A stretch of DNA of 57,610 nt, from NCBI GenBank assembly GCA_025774845.1, contig JALGZP010000016.1, positions 1 to 57,610 of the forward strand. The letters run 5' to 3'. Both the position numbers and the translations under genes were made by a program. The notes below the pieces were generated by a model that saw only the letters and a list, made by a program, of their open reading frames with translations, was not told the origin of the DNA and ran no database searches. Positions 1 through 8,608 of this stretch are shown piece after piece. This DNA is from a bacterium. Its GTDB lineage: Bacteria > Arandabacterota > Arandabacteria > Arandabacterales > Arandabacteraceae. Numbering within the stretch: position 1 is the stretch's first letter; each line of letters opens with the position of its first letter.

Positions 1-702
1 GAGGAAGACTCCATCCGCACGCTGGGTCTCAAAACCCTGTAGAGCGAACTGCTGCCCGAGCGCGACGAGCTCTGTATTACCGAGGAGTATACCCGCAAAT
101 CCGAAGGCACACGCATGGAAGAAGAGCCGGTTAGGCGCTTCGGAATCGCCGTATGCGAGTACCTCGGCACCGTCGGCAAGCCAGAGTGCCGAAAGCTCGA
201 TCTGGGGGAGCAAAGCCTGGATCCGGGTCTCGAAGGCAGGGCCAAGTTCACTTGCCTGGAGGATGACCAGCGCATGGCAGAGCTTTGCCAGCCAGAAAGA
301 CACATCATTCAGACTGTCGACCCGTGCGATGTCGGGACCGATTGGGTGCCCGATGTGAAAACTCCCATTTGGCAGTTGGTACGAGAAAGCGGCATCGATC
401 GCACGCCAGGCATCATTGGCGCCGGCCTCATCGCCGTCGACGGCAGAGTAGAGCAGGTAGAGCATCCCTCCGCGCTGAAAGCCCACGAACAACCACCCAC
501 CACGGTTGTATCCGATCATGCCGTTCGAGTCAGGATGATTACCATTATCAAGGCGATCCGTGATGTACTGAGGCATGTCTCTTATCAGCTGGATTTCTGT
601 TTGAGCGTGGTTCTGCGTGCCCGAAGCAATAGCATGAGACGACAGTAGAGTAAGAGTCAGCAAACCAAGCCCGAGTGCGGCCACTTTGCGCGGGCACGTC
701 AT
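1..702 (-). CDS. Secreted protein, paralogue of the next gene (3' end off window)
   Basis: An open frame of 234 codons runs without a stop from ATG 702-700 to the left edge, so the gene is cut by the window end. The start follows GGAGGT by 6 bases (709-714), exactly as in the paralogue at 859-2310. The first ~24 residues form a signal peptide (MTCPRKV, then a hydrophobic run rich in L, T and G). The rest aligns with the paralogue along its whole visible length, with shared blocks such as GMIGxNRGGW, QRGGML, AxDGD, DVxFWLxKLCHAL and QxADGVFL. The long linker of the paralogue after the signal peptide is shortened here. I do not recognise a catalytic family; the repeated helical blocks could form an alpha/alpha barrel, but that is a guess. 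It is probably exported and, by analogy, ends in a sorting tail beyond the window. Confidence 0.8.
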   Translation of the reverse strand, partial: MTCPRKVAALGLGLLTLTLLSSHAIASGTQNHAQTEIQLIRDMPQYITDRLDNGNHPDSNGMIGYNRGGWLFVGFQRGGMLYLLYSAVDGDEAGANDAWRAIDAAFSYQLPNGSFHIGHPIGPDIARVDSLNDVSFWLAKLCHALVILQASELGPAFETRIQALLPQIELSALWLADGAEVLAYGDSEAPNRLFFHACAFGFAGILLGNTELVALGQQFALQGFETQRADGVFL

Positions 703-788
703 AGTCCGACCTCCAATGCAGGCACCCTGCAATCACCTTCTGTGTGTGGGCAAAGCATGAACAGGCTTGAAGAGACACTTACATAAAT

Positions 789-806
789 AGACGCTGGGCT
801 TCGTCT
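789..806. promoter_or_regulatory. Leader hairpin or operator AGACG-N8-CGTCT, copy 1
   Basis: An inverted repeat of 5 + 5 bases with an 8-base centre lies just downstream of the -10, so it would start within a few bases of the transcript start. The same element with one central change is at 2393-2410 before the paralogue. Next to it is an imperfect ACTTA/TAAAT palindrome. Conservation in both copies may simply reflect a recent duplication, or may mark a shared control site. Confidence 0.4.
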
Positions 807-817
807 AAGTCCGACAA

Positions 818-846
818 AAATAGCAAGTCATGCGGAAAAACGTCAA
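818..846 (-). promoter_or_regulatory. Promoter of the first secreted-protein gene
   Basis: On the minus strand the -35 is TTGACG (841-846) and the -10 is CTATTT (818-823), 17 bases apart. The layout matches base for base the stronger promoter of the paralogue (2422-2450), which is the main support for it. Confidence 0.55.
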
Positions 847-858
847 GCGTTTTCCAGC

Positions 859-2310
859 CTATTCGACCAGGGACAACTTCCGGGTCTCAGTAGCAAACGG
901 TGTCTCGATCCTTATCACATAGACACCCGGTGCTACCCGGGTACCTGCATCGTCCCTCGAGTCCCACGTAACCTGGGAGTACCCATTTGGGCTGTACCCG
1001 TCAACAAGTGTACGGACCCGCTGGCCGAGGGTGTTGTATATTGCCGCGTGCACTCTCTCACCGGATGAGAGCGTGTAGCCGACGGTCGTCGTCTCCCTGA
1101 AAGGATTCGGGTAGTTCTGGTGCAGGAGAAGCGACGGCTGAAGCCTTTCATCATCCATATCTGTGTAACCCGTGATATCCATCGTCGGAATCGGTACGTG
1201 GTAGAAGTAACTGTAGCAGCGGAGGCCTGCATCGACGGCAGGCATGTAATTCTGTCCGCCGCCGGCGTAAAGCAATCCCATCATTACCTCGATGTAGGAG
1301 AGTGGCTTGCCAAAACGGCCAGTTCGCGTGTTTCCGGTCGGATCTATCTCGCCGCTGGGCAGAATACGTGTGACTTCCCACTGCGCACCCTTAAGCAGCG
1401 AGGCATTGTAGGCGGCGGACGGGAAATAGACCGCGTACTGCTGGAACTGGAGGAGTGATACACCCTGATAGCTCGAATCGTGGCCGTTCATCTCGAGGAA
1501 GACTCCGTCTCCACGCTGCTCGCCCACGCCCTGGTCGGCGAATTGACGCCCCAGGTTGACAAACTGCTGGTTGCCGGTGAGGGCTCCCGCAAGCCCGAAG
1601 GCACACGCATCAAAAAACAGGCGGTTGGCAGCCTCCCTGTCACCATTGGAAAGCACAGCCGCACCGCTGGCGAGATAGCTACCCGACAGTTCGATCTTGG
1701 GAAGCAGCGCATCGATCCTGCTCTGAAACGCGGGTCCGACCTCGCTTACCTGAACAATAAGGAGAGCGTGGCAGAGCTTGGACAGCCAGAAAGCGACATC
1801 GCTCAACCTGTCGACGTAGTCCGCCGGCATGCCTCCGCCGATCTGGAAACTCCCGTTCGGGTTCTGGCGGGCGAAAGTGGCATCGATCGCACGCCTGGCA
1901 TCGTTTACTGCCCACTGGTCTCCATCCACCGCCGCAAGCCAGAGCCGGAGCATTCCACCGCGCTGGTAGGCTGCGCACTTCCAGCCGCCGCGGTTGGATC
2001 CGATCATGCCTGCCTGGTTGGGATAGTTGCCGTCCTTGATGCGGTCCCTCAAGGATTGGGGCGCGCGCTTCACCATACGGATCTCGCGCCTGGCCCTTCT
2101 CTTATAGATCCGGTTGGTCGCGTACGACACAGGCGATATCGGGGCCATATCATAATCCCGTATGTACGCTTCCTCATCACGTGTATCATCCGGGTGTTGG
2201 ATTTCGCGATCAGTTGTGGTGGGAGTGTCGGAAGCCATCACAGGTACTGAAAGAAAGATGATGCAGAACAGTCCAAGTCCGAAACAGATCACTTTGCGCA
2301 AGCACATCAT
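859..2310 (-). CDS. Secreted protein with C-terminal FlgD/T9SS-type sorting tail
   Basis: A 483-residue protein. I chose ATG 2310 rather than the upstream ATG at 2340 because GGAGGT (2317-2322) lies 6 bases before it and because the next residues, MMCLRKVICF then a hydrophobic run to VMAS, are a clear signal peptide of ~27 residues. The central ~340 residues (NRGGWKCAAYQRGGML, SFQIGGG, DVAFWLSKLCHALL, CAFGLAGAL) are unrecognised. From about residue 395 comes a beta-sandwich tail beginning LLHQNYPNPF and ending near RKLSLVE, with YNTLGQRVRTLV and GTRVAPGVYVIR in between; this is the FlgD-like / type 9 sorting domain of FCB-group bacteria. It is a tandem paralogue of 1-702 with its own promoter. 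Function unknown; export is well supported. Confidence 0.85.
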   Translation of the reverse strand: MMCLRKVICFGLGLFCIIFLSVPVMASDTPTTTDREIQHPDDTRDEEAYIRDYDMAPISPVSYATNRIYKRRARREIRMVKRAPQSLRDRIKDGNYPNQAGMIGSNRGGWKCAAYQRGGMLRLWLAAVDGDQWAVNDARRAIDATFARQNPNGSFQIGGGMPADYVDRLSDVAFWLSKLCHALLIVQVSEVGPAFQSRIDALLPKIELSGSYLASGAAVLSNGDREAANRLFFDACAFGLAGALTGNQQFVNLGRQFADQGVGEQRGDGVFLEMNGHDSSYQGVSLLQFQQYAVYFPSAAYNASLLKGAQWEVTRILPSGEIDPTGNTRTGRFGKPLSYIEVMMGLLYAGGGQNYMPAVDAGLRCYSYFYHVPIPTMDITGYTDMDDERLQPSLLLHQNYPNPFRETTTVGYTLSSGERVHAAIYNTLGQRVRTLVDGYSPNGYSQVTWDSRDDAGTRVAPGVYVIRIETPFATETRKLSLVE

Positions 2311-2380
2311 AGCCCAACCTCCATAGTGGTCACTTTGCAATCACCGTCCGTGTGCGGGCAAAGCAATACAAAGAAGAGTC

Positions 2381-2410
2381 ACTTATGTAAGTAGACGCTG
2401 GGCATCGTCT
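2381..2410. promoter_or_regulatory. Leader palindromes ACTTA-TG-TAAGT and AGACG-N8-CGTCT, copy 2
   Basis: Two adjacent inverted repeats occupy the leader of the 859-2310 gene: a perfect 12-base palindrome (2381-2392) and the 18-base AGACG/CGTCT element (2393-2410). Both are matched, the first imperfectly, upstream of the paralogue at 702. Confidence 0.4.
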
Positions 2411-2421
2411 AAGTTTGACAA

Positions 2422-2450
2422 ATATAACAAGGAATGTTGAAAAAAGTCAA
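2422..2450 (-). promoter_or_regulatory. Sigma-70-type promoter of the secreted-protein gene
   Basis: Minus strand TTGACT (2445-2450), 17-base spacer, TTATAT (2422-2427). The A/T-rich spacer and the position ~110 bases before the start codon leave room for the conserved palindromic leader. Confidence 0.65.
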
Positions 2451-2509
2451 GCAAAAGTTGCGAGAATCAAGGTTTATGCGCCTTTGCGGAGATGCACGGG
2501 CGGGGGTGA

Positions 2510-5461
2510 TCACCGGTCTGCCGGCCGGATCACACCCTTACCACTCCTGCCGTCTACCTTGACGACAAGCGGAGACGGGAACCTGATATGCTTCACGTAT
2601 TTTCCAACAGATGACACCTGACCGCTGCTCAGCCCGTCCCAATCAATGAAAGCTTCCCCTCTGCCATAGGGTACCGTCAGATACATGATACCGAGTGATG
2701 TCATGTTGTGGAAGAAATGCGTCCCGTGCGATGGGTCCACCCTGAAGTCCTCAAGCGATACCTCGATTATCGTTCTGGCTCCGGAAATCTGATCCCATTT
2801 TACGGGAACCCCGAGGAACCTGTCCCGGGTACCCCAGCGCCCCGGTCCGATGAGTATATATGGAGTGTCCCCGAGATCCCGGTTGATCTCACCGATCTCC
2901 TCAGCTATCTCCACGGTCTTCACCGAATCAAATGTCTCGGGAGCAACCAGCACGACATCGCGCAAACCCTCTATGACACCGTTACCGAGAGCCCTGTTCG
3001 TTGAGACCAAAGCACTTTTAATCTCCTCATCGGCGATCGCTACCTGTCTGCGCTCGCGAAGCGTCACCAGGGGCCGAATCTGCAGGAGATAGAACTCGGG
3101 TCTTCCGTCTACACCTGATGTCCCCGCAAACTCAATCTCCACCGGACGGCCCATCCCGCGCTCCCCGAGCCTGAGGAGCTCACTCACCACGTCGACGAGC
3201 GGCAGAGCTTTGTACTTGAGTATGCCGGCGAATGTTATCACCCTCGGCCCATGGGCCTCTACGCCGTCCCTTAACCTGTTGTCATTGGCGTCGTAGGTAC
3301 TTGCAAGATAGTCCAATGTGCCGTCACTGTCGGCGGTGGAGACGTCGAGCCTGCTGAGCGTCGCTTCCTCGCCTTCCGAAAGGTCGAAACAAGCGTTCCT
3401 GAGATCAAGTGCGTAGAACTGGCTCTGGGTGTTTCTGAGGATTTCCTCCGGATCCGTCGGGCCGGGCAGGATGTCGGGGTGAACAGGTGAAAAGCTCAGG
3501 ACTTTCCCACCTTCAATCACTATCTTGCCGAGACCCAGCGCGGCACTAACGATCCCATCTTCCCGCTTTAGCGGGGCGACGGGATAGAAGTTGTAGGACT
3601 GACCCACACCCGAGTAGATGGGGTAAAAACTATCCCCATATCGTTTCCCGACAAGCTTCTGGATCACCACGGCCATCTTCTCCTCGGCCTGGTGGACAGT
3701 GGTATGAACGTACGCCTTCGCACTTCTCGAAAACGTGGATGCATAGACAAGTTTGATCGCCTCACACAGCTGGTCCAGCCTGACAGGCTCATCCTCACAG
3801 TTGTTGGGCAGCATGTACGTGGCATACACACCGGCAAAAGGCTGGTTCTGGGAATCCTCGAGCAGACTCGAAGAACGGACGGCCAACGGCTCTCTCACGC
3901 GTGACAGGAATACATTCAGGGAGTTCTTTATATCCGGTGGCATTTCGGCGGCAATGAAACGCTCGGATATCTCACGATCAGGAAGATCTCCGGTCACAAT
4001 ATCGTAGAGACCGTTTTCATCCATGAACCTGTCGAATACGTCCGTTCCTATAACCAGCGTGTCCGGCAGGCGGACCCGAAGTTCCGCGAATTTGTTCCTG
4101 ATGTTGCTCTGATGAAGCAGTGCAGCAAGGAAGGCAAGCCCCCTTCCCTTTCCCCCAAGCGAACCGCCTCCAAGCCTTGTGAACGTCTGTTCGAACTCGA
4201 AGTCCTCCTGTGAGAAATCGGTTATCACACCGAGCCGCTTCTCCTGCCGTGATCCCTTGATGACTTCGAGCAGCCACTTCGTCATTTCCTCATCATTCTT
4301 AAAGTCTGAGACCCTTCTGGGTTTAAGCTCCATCGCCATTGCGATTTCCCCTCGTGCCATCAGCCATCTGGAGAAATCGTTTCTAGCTCCGTGGTAACGC
4401 ACCGACTCAAGCGGGACCTGCTGTACCAGTTCCACGAACTCGCTTATGTCACGTGCCCGTGCGATCTGTTCACCGCCAGACATCGCGAAAATGAAGTCAC
4501 CAAAGCCCAGGCGCTCCTTGAGGAAGTCGCGCAGGTCCTGCGACGGCGTTTCAGACCGTTTGTAAAAAAAGGGGAGATTCAGGCGCTCGGCCCTCTCACT
4601 GTGTTCGGGTTGTGAGGATTGCATGAGAACAGGTATGTCCTCATCCACCACTTCCTCCACGAACTGGAAGCCGGCGTCCTCTCTGAGCTGGCCCCCCCTC
4701 CGGTACGAGACATCCGTGATGATACCAAGCAGGTGGTTTCTATACTTGTCATAGAGCTCCTTGCCCTGTTCGAACGTCTCTGCCAGCAGAATCTTGGGTC
4801 TGGCTTTCTTTCTGAACCATTTCTCCTGCTCGTTGAGACCCACCTCTATGAGAGCCTGGGTCTGCTTCATTATCTCCGTGTAGATCACAGGAAGGAATCC
4901 GGAGTAGTCAATGGGTGAGTCTTCGATTATCAGCACGGCCTTGACCACCCCGTGTTTGCTGTCTGCCTCGATGTTCGCTCGATCCTCTACATACTTGGTG
5001 ATTACGAGAAACAGCGCTGCGTCACCGGTCCAGTAGAATACCTTGTCGATCCCGGGGGCCCCGCCCGGTTTGTAGAATATTGAAAGAGCACCAGGATCCG
5101 TGGCCAACAGTACGACCGGGACATCTCCCCTTATCTCTTTTGCCTTTTTGCCGAATTCATACGGATCCAGGTCGGCGATCTGGCTCATCGTGATGATCAG
5201 GTCATACCGTCCAAGGCGCAGTTCGCTCAGAGCTTCCCTGCCCGAGCGGACGCGGACCACCTGGGGAGGAGACGACAAGGCCAGATCCTGATACTCCCCC
5301 GATATCTGCTCTGTGAGGAGACCCTCCTCTTCCAGAATGAATGCATCGTAGAAACTGGATACGAGCAGGATCTTGGTGACCTTGAACTTCATCAAGTGGT
5401 AGAGGTCGTGGAACGTGGGTTTGTAGTCCATCTCGCTATCTGCCATATGAGGATCATACAT
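2510..5461 (-). CDS. PEP-synthase-like ATP-grasp protein with two receiver-like domains
   Basis: A 983-residue cytoplasmic protein. Residues ~30-170 and ~180-335 resemble response-regulator receiver folds: the first has lost the phospho-acceptor (IITMSQ), the second keeps an Asp at the expected place (GIITDVSY). From ~425 comes the nucleotide-binding domain of pyruvate phosphate dikinase / PEP synthase, with LGGGSLGGKGRG (~430) and LAVRSSSLLEDS (~527). The phosphohistidine swivel and the PEP-binding TIM barrel of true PEP synthase are absent, so it cannot carry out the whole PpsA reaction alone. It is the last gene of the benzoyl-CoA reductase operon, 45 bases after its neighbour. Such receiver-PPDK_N proteins occur in FCB bacteria with no settled role. 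The start could also be ATG 5446; neither has a good Shine-Dalgarno site. Confidence 0.8.
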   Translation of the reverse strand: MYDPHMADSEMDYKPTFHDLYHLMKFKVTKILLVSSFYDAFILEEEGLLTEQISGEYQDLALSSPPQVVRVRSGREALSELRLGRYDLIITMSQIADLDPYEFGKKAKEIRGDVPVVLLATDPGALSIFYKPGGAPGIDKVFYWTGDAALFLVITKYVEDRANIEADSKHGVVKAVLIIEDSPIDYSGFLPVIYTEIMKQTQALIEVGLNEQEKWFRKKARPKILLAETFEQGKELYDKYRNHLLGIITDVSYRRGGQLREDAGFQFVEEVVDEDIPVLMQSSQPEHSERAERLNLPFFYKRSETPSQDLRDFLKERLGFGDFIFAMSGGEQIARARDISEFVELVQQVPLESVRYHGARNDFSRWLMARGEIAMAMELKPRRVSDFKNDEEMTKWLLEVIKGSRQEKRLGVITDFSQEDFEFEQTFTRLGGGSLGGKGRGLAFLAALLHQSNIRNKFAELRVRLPDTLVIGTDVFDRFMDENGLYDIVTGDLPDREISERFIAAEMPPDIKNSLNVFLSRVREPLAVRSSSLLEDSQNQPFAGVYATYMLPNNCEDEPVRLDQLCEAIKLVYASTFSRSAKAYVHTTVHQAEEKMAVVIQKLVGKRYGDSFYPIYSGVGQSYNFYPVAPLKREDGIVSAALGLGKIVIEGGKVLSFSPVHPDILPGPTDPEEILRNTQSQFYALDLRNACFDLSEGEEATLSRLDVSTADSDGTLDYLASTYDANDNRLRDGVEAHGPRVITFAGILKYKALPLVDVVSELLRLGERGMGRPVEIEFAGTSGVDGRPEFYLLQIRPLVTLRERRQVAIADEEIKSALVSTNRALGNGVIEGLRDVVLVAPETFDSVKTVEIAEEIGEINRDLGDTPYILIGPGRWGTRDRFLGVPVKWDQISGARTIIEVSLEDFRVDPSHGTHFFHNMTSLGIMYLTVPYGRGEAFIDWDGLSSGQVSSVGKYVKHIRFPSPLVVKVDGRSGKGVIRPADR

Positions 5462-5506
5462 CTCAACCGGATGGGGTTCAATTCAAAGTCGGGTCAGGTG
5501 TGTGGA

Positions 5507-5722
5507 TTACCGGGATGGCTTGCGGGTGTAGATGGTCTTATAGAGCTCGGGGTGATCTCTCATACATGAGATACAGCCGGGCTCCTCGGCGGGGTCAAAC
5601 GGTTCGACGTGGACTTCGAAGCCCATCTGCTCGTACATCCTCCCTATCTCCGACAGCCGTGGTTCGTCATAGGTGGTCCGTCTTTCCCAACCCTCGCTTT
5701 CGAGATCCTGCTGCCGTGTCAC
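5507..5722 (-). CDS. Small conserved CxxC protein
   Basis: A 71-residue protein starting at GTG 5722, which follows GAGGAGG closely; the gene lies 9 bases after the large flavoprotein, so the two are surely cotranscribed. The chain is charged and soluble and has one CxxC (EEPGCISCMRDHPELYKTIY). A single CxxC could bind metal with a partner or act in thiol chemistry. I know no assigned function. The tight coupling suggests it is an accessory of the flavoprotein or of the reductase. Confidence 0.7.
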   Translation of the reverse strand: MTRQQDLESEGWERRTTYDEPRLSEIGRMYEQMGFEVHVEPFDPAEEPGCISCMRDHPELYKTIYTRKPSR

Positions 5723-5731
5723 TGTGCCTCC

Positions 5732-8257
5732 TCAAAAGAGATCGTCAAGATCGTCTTCTCCACCACCCGGGAGCTCACCATGCTCCTTGAGGTATTGCTG
5801 TATGAGCTCGCTCTCCCGTTTGGTGTACATGGGGTCCTGCTCAAGTGTGAAGAACTTGGCACTCTCGTTTTCTTCGAGAACCTCGGCAAGGCTTGCTTTG
5901 AGGTTCATAACACCCTTTATAGAGATCACCTTCTTCTCGGCGTCGTAGAGCTGGAACACGCCCTCGGTCTCGGGAGCGCTCTCTACGGACTCAGGCATTA
6001 GCTCAAAGTAAAGCTCAACGCTCGGCGGCAGAGCTACCCCTGCTATCGCAAGCCGGAGATCGCAGTTGAAGCACCGGGCCGCCTCCAAGCGGGCCTGGTC
6101 TGCCGTAAGAGTCTCCTCACAAGATGCAAAGGTGCTGGTCCTGCCGCCCGCGTCGAGTGTTCCAGGTTTGATGCGTTCAAGCCCGGCGAAGTTCTCTATT
6201 TTCCCGAGGCGGTGCTCCACCGGCTCCGGATCTAGAAGCGTGACTTCGATATCACCGTCACCACCCAACGATCTGTCTATCTCGACCGCCGCCTTCCGGC
6301 CCGCCGCGATGGCATCGATAACACTGCCGGGACCCGCCGCAACATCACCACCGGCGAAGACCTTTGCCATTTGGGTCGCAAGTGTATCTTCGTCGATTTC
6401 GATCGTCCGATCCGGTGAAAGGCCACAGCTCTCGAATGGCCCTGATGATGCATCCTGGCCGATTGCAAGTATTACGACATCGGCCGGGAGGTCCCGTGTC
6501 TCGCTTTCGTCATATGTCGGGCTGAAGCGACCTTTCTCGTCAAACACGCGTGTACAGCGCTTGACCTTAAGACCCATCACTCTACCGTGACCGGAATCGA
6601 CTTCGACCGGACCCCAGCCCGTTACCAGCTTTACTCCCTCATCGCGTGCCTCTTCGATTTCCCAGTCGTGCGCCGGGAGTTCTTCGGGTGATTCGAGGCT
6701 CACCATGGTGACATCACCCGATCCCAGGCGACGCGCAACCCGGGCCGCATCGACGGCAACGTTTCCGCCACCGACAACCACGACTCGCTTGCCGTCAAAC
6801 ACGCCGGCATCGATCTTTCCGAGCGAGCGGTCTCGTAGGAAATCCATACCCCAGTAGACACCATCGAGATCACGACCCGGAAGGTCGATCTTCTTTGATA
6901 CATGGGCACCGGTCGCGACAAACACAGCATCGTACCCCGATGCGAGTTGTTCAAACCGCGCCTGATCGACCTTTGAGGCACATTCTATTTCAACTCCCAT
7001 GCTGCGCACTTCTTCGAGATCTTTCTCAAGCAGTTCACGTGGGAACCGGTACTCAGGGATCCCGACACGCAGCATACCGCCGGCTTCGGGAAGTTCCTCG
7101 AACACGGTGACCGCATGACCCTGCCCGGCCAGGTAGTAGGCGGCAGTCAGACCGGCAGGCCCGCTACCCACGACGGCGACCTTCTTACCCGTCGAAGGCT
7201 TCCCGGCGACCCTCGAATGCCATTCGCCGGTATCACTATCCACTGCGAAGCGCTTGAGCCGGCAGACCGAGACTGCCGTTGTCACCTGACCCCGGTGGCA
7301 CACCTCCTCACATGGATGAAAACACACATAACTCGGTGCAAAGGCAAGCGGCAGTTTCTCCCGGATCACCGCTATTGCTTTTCCTGTCTCTCCGTCGGCG
7401 ATGTGACGTACGAACCTCGGAATATCCACACCCGCAGGGCAGGAGCTCCTGCATGGAACAAGTTTCTTCTCACGATCCTCGCCGACTGCGCGTTCCTTGT
7501 CCATAAGGGCACCTGTCGGGCAGACCTCGATACACGCGCCGCAGAACCGGCAATGGCTTTCTTTGCGTGTCGGTCCCTCAACCGTCCCCACGACCGGTTT
7601 ACCATCTCTGATCACAAACGAGAGCGTACCCACATCGCGGAGATCGCGGCAGGCCCGGACGCATCTCAGGCAGCCGATACAGAGCTCGGTATTGTGATCG
7701 AACAGAGGTTCATCCTTCAGGGAGGGCAACCCCCGAGGCTTGTACTTGGAGACGTCCTGGGGCACCCCGATGAATTGGGATACCCGCTGGAGCTCACACG
7801 AACCAAGCAGATCACAACAGCGCTCGTTTTCGGGCACATTGGTAGAGCACTGGGTTATCGAGCACCCTTGAGCCTGGGCACATGTAAGACATGTATGCGG
7901 ATGTTCTGAAAGGAGAGCCGTCAGCTTCTTGCGTCGCTCGGCCAGTACACCTTCAGAGTCAGTTGCGACAGCCATCCCGTCCACGACCTCTGTCGCGCAC
8001 GAGCGGACTATTTCACCATCGATCTCCACAACACAGAGCCCGCAGCCATCCCAGGTGGCTTCCGGATCATCGGTTTCGATGCGCTCCCCACCGCGGAAGA
8101 CAAAGGACTCACCCTTGATATCATCAACACATGCAAGGTCGGGGTGCGAACAGATCGATGGGATATAGATCTCGGCGTCACGTGCGGCATCGAGGATGGT
8201 TGAACCCGCCTCTGTACTGACCCCGGTACCGTCTATCGTGAGTTTAACGCGGGCCAC
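5732..8257 (-). CDS. Multidomain iron-sulfur FAD oxidoreductase, probable ferredoxin reductase (BzdV-like)
   Basis: An 841-residue protein. Order of domains: an N-terminal 2Fe-2S domain (residues 1-105; DGCGLCVVEI), a NuoG-like His/Cys cluster segment (HPHTCLTCAQAQGC, ~118-132), two 4Fe-4S motifs (CIGCLRCVRAC ~192 and CRFCGACIEVCP ~234), then a GltD-type module with its own Cys-rich N-part, an FAD motif (VAVVGSGPAGLTAA ~357) and an NAD(P) motif (VVVVGGGNVAVDAAR ~489). A C-terminal extension (~740-841) contains DPMYTKRESELIQQYL, which I cannot assign. In bzd clusters a GltD-like flavoprotein, BzdV, is thought to pass electrons from NAD(P)H to the ferredoxin that feeds benzoyl-CoA reductase. 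This protein is much larger than a plain GltD homologue and has enough clusters for electron bifurcation, which is inference only. Confidence 0.8.
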   Translation of the reverse strand: MARVKLTIDGTGVSTEAGSTILDAARDAEIYIPSICSHPDLACVDDIKGESFVFRGGERIETDDPEATWDGCGLCVVEIDGEIVRSCATEVVDGMAVATDSEGVLAERRKKLTALLSEHPHTCLTCAQAQGCSITQCSTNVPENERCCDLLGSCELQRVSQFIGVPQDVSKYKPRGLPSLKDEPLFDHNTELCIGCLRCVRACRDLRDVGTLSFVIRDGKPVVGTVEGPTRKESHCRFCGACIEVCPTGALMDKERAVGEDREKKLVPCRSSCPAGVDIPRFVRHIADGETGKAIAVIREKLPLAFAPSYVCFHPCEEVCHRGQVTTAVSVCRLKRFAVDSDTGEWHSRVAGKPSTGKKVAVVGSGPAGLTAAYYLAGQGHAVTVFEELPEAGGMLRVGIPEYRFPRELLEKDLEEVRSMGVEIECASKVDQARFEQLASGYDAVFVATGAHVSKKIDLPGRDLDGVYWGMDFLRDRSLGKIDAGVFDGKRVVVVGGGNVAVDAARVARRLGSGDVTMVSLESPEELPAHDWEIEEARDEGVKLVTGWGPVEVDSGHGRVMGLKVKRCTRVFDEKGRFSPTYDESETRDLPADVVILAIGQDASSGPFESCGLSPDRTIEIDEDTLATQMAKVFAGGDVAAGPGSVIDAIAAGRKAAVEIDRSLGGDGDIEVTLLDPEPVEHRLGKIENFAGLERIKPGTLDAGGRTSTFASCEETLTADQARLEAARCFNCDLRLAIAGVALPPSVELYFELMPESVESAPETEGVFQLYDAEKKVISIKGVMNLKASLAEVLEENESAKFFTLEQDPMYTKRESELIQQYLKEHGELPGGGEDDLDDLF

Positions 8258-8299
8258 AAACGCCTCCCGGAATGACTAATACGGTGTGTTTGACACGTC

Positions 8300-8593
8300 T
8301 CACCAGGAGTGTTCAATTGCACCCGGCTTGCAGGCCTGAACACACGGCAGATCCTCGGTCTTGTAGCCGTGGGCCGGCTTACACGGACCGCAGGAGTACT
8401 TTATCTTCTTCTTGTGCTCCTCGGTGACCGCGGCGACATCGGTCTCGGCATCGAGATCGAACTCGTTCTCGACCAGTTCCAGCACCTTTGCGGGGCATGC
8501 CTCAACACAGGCACCGCAGCCGTCACACTTGTCCGTGTCAATCGTAATGAAGAAGTCGCCCGAACCATCCTTGTAACCGTAATTGGCAAGCAT
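8300..8593 (-). CDS. bzdM: Ferredoxin of the benzoyl-CoA reductase (BzdM-like)
   Basis: A 97-residue protein beginning at ATG 8593 after GGAGG. It has one classical 4Fe-4S motif (CDGCGACVEACP, residues ~23-34) and a second, irregular Cys group with long inserts (CGPCKPAHG ... PCVQACKPGAI), so two clusters are likely. It lies 15 bases after bzdQ and 42 bases before the large flavoprotein. The order N-O-P-Q-M is that of the Azoarcus bzd operon, where BzdM is the low-potential electron donor for the reductase; the same job is inferred here. Confidence 0.8.
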   Translation of the reverse strand: MLANYGYKDGSGDFFITIDTDKCDGCGACVEACPAKVLELVENEFDLDAETDVAAVTEEHKKKIKYSCGPCKPAHGYKTEDLPCVQACKPGAIEHSW

Positions 8594-8608
8594 CCTTTGC
8601 CTCCCCGT

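Noticed and set aside
1480-2250. Plus-strand open frame (256 codons) opposite the secreted-protein gene
   Set aside because: Shadow frame; its counterpart at 115-648 is likewise opposite the paralogue, as expected for mirrored coding.
5732-8593. BamB-I (tungsten, class II) benzoyl-CoA reductase components
   Set aside because: No aldehyde:ferredoxin-oxidoreductase-like BamB gene and no HdrA-like subunit here; the ATPase and dehydratase-type subunits define class I.
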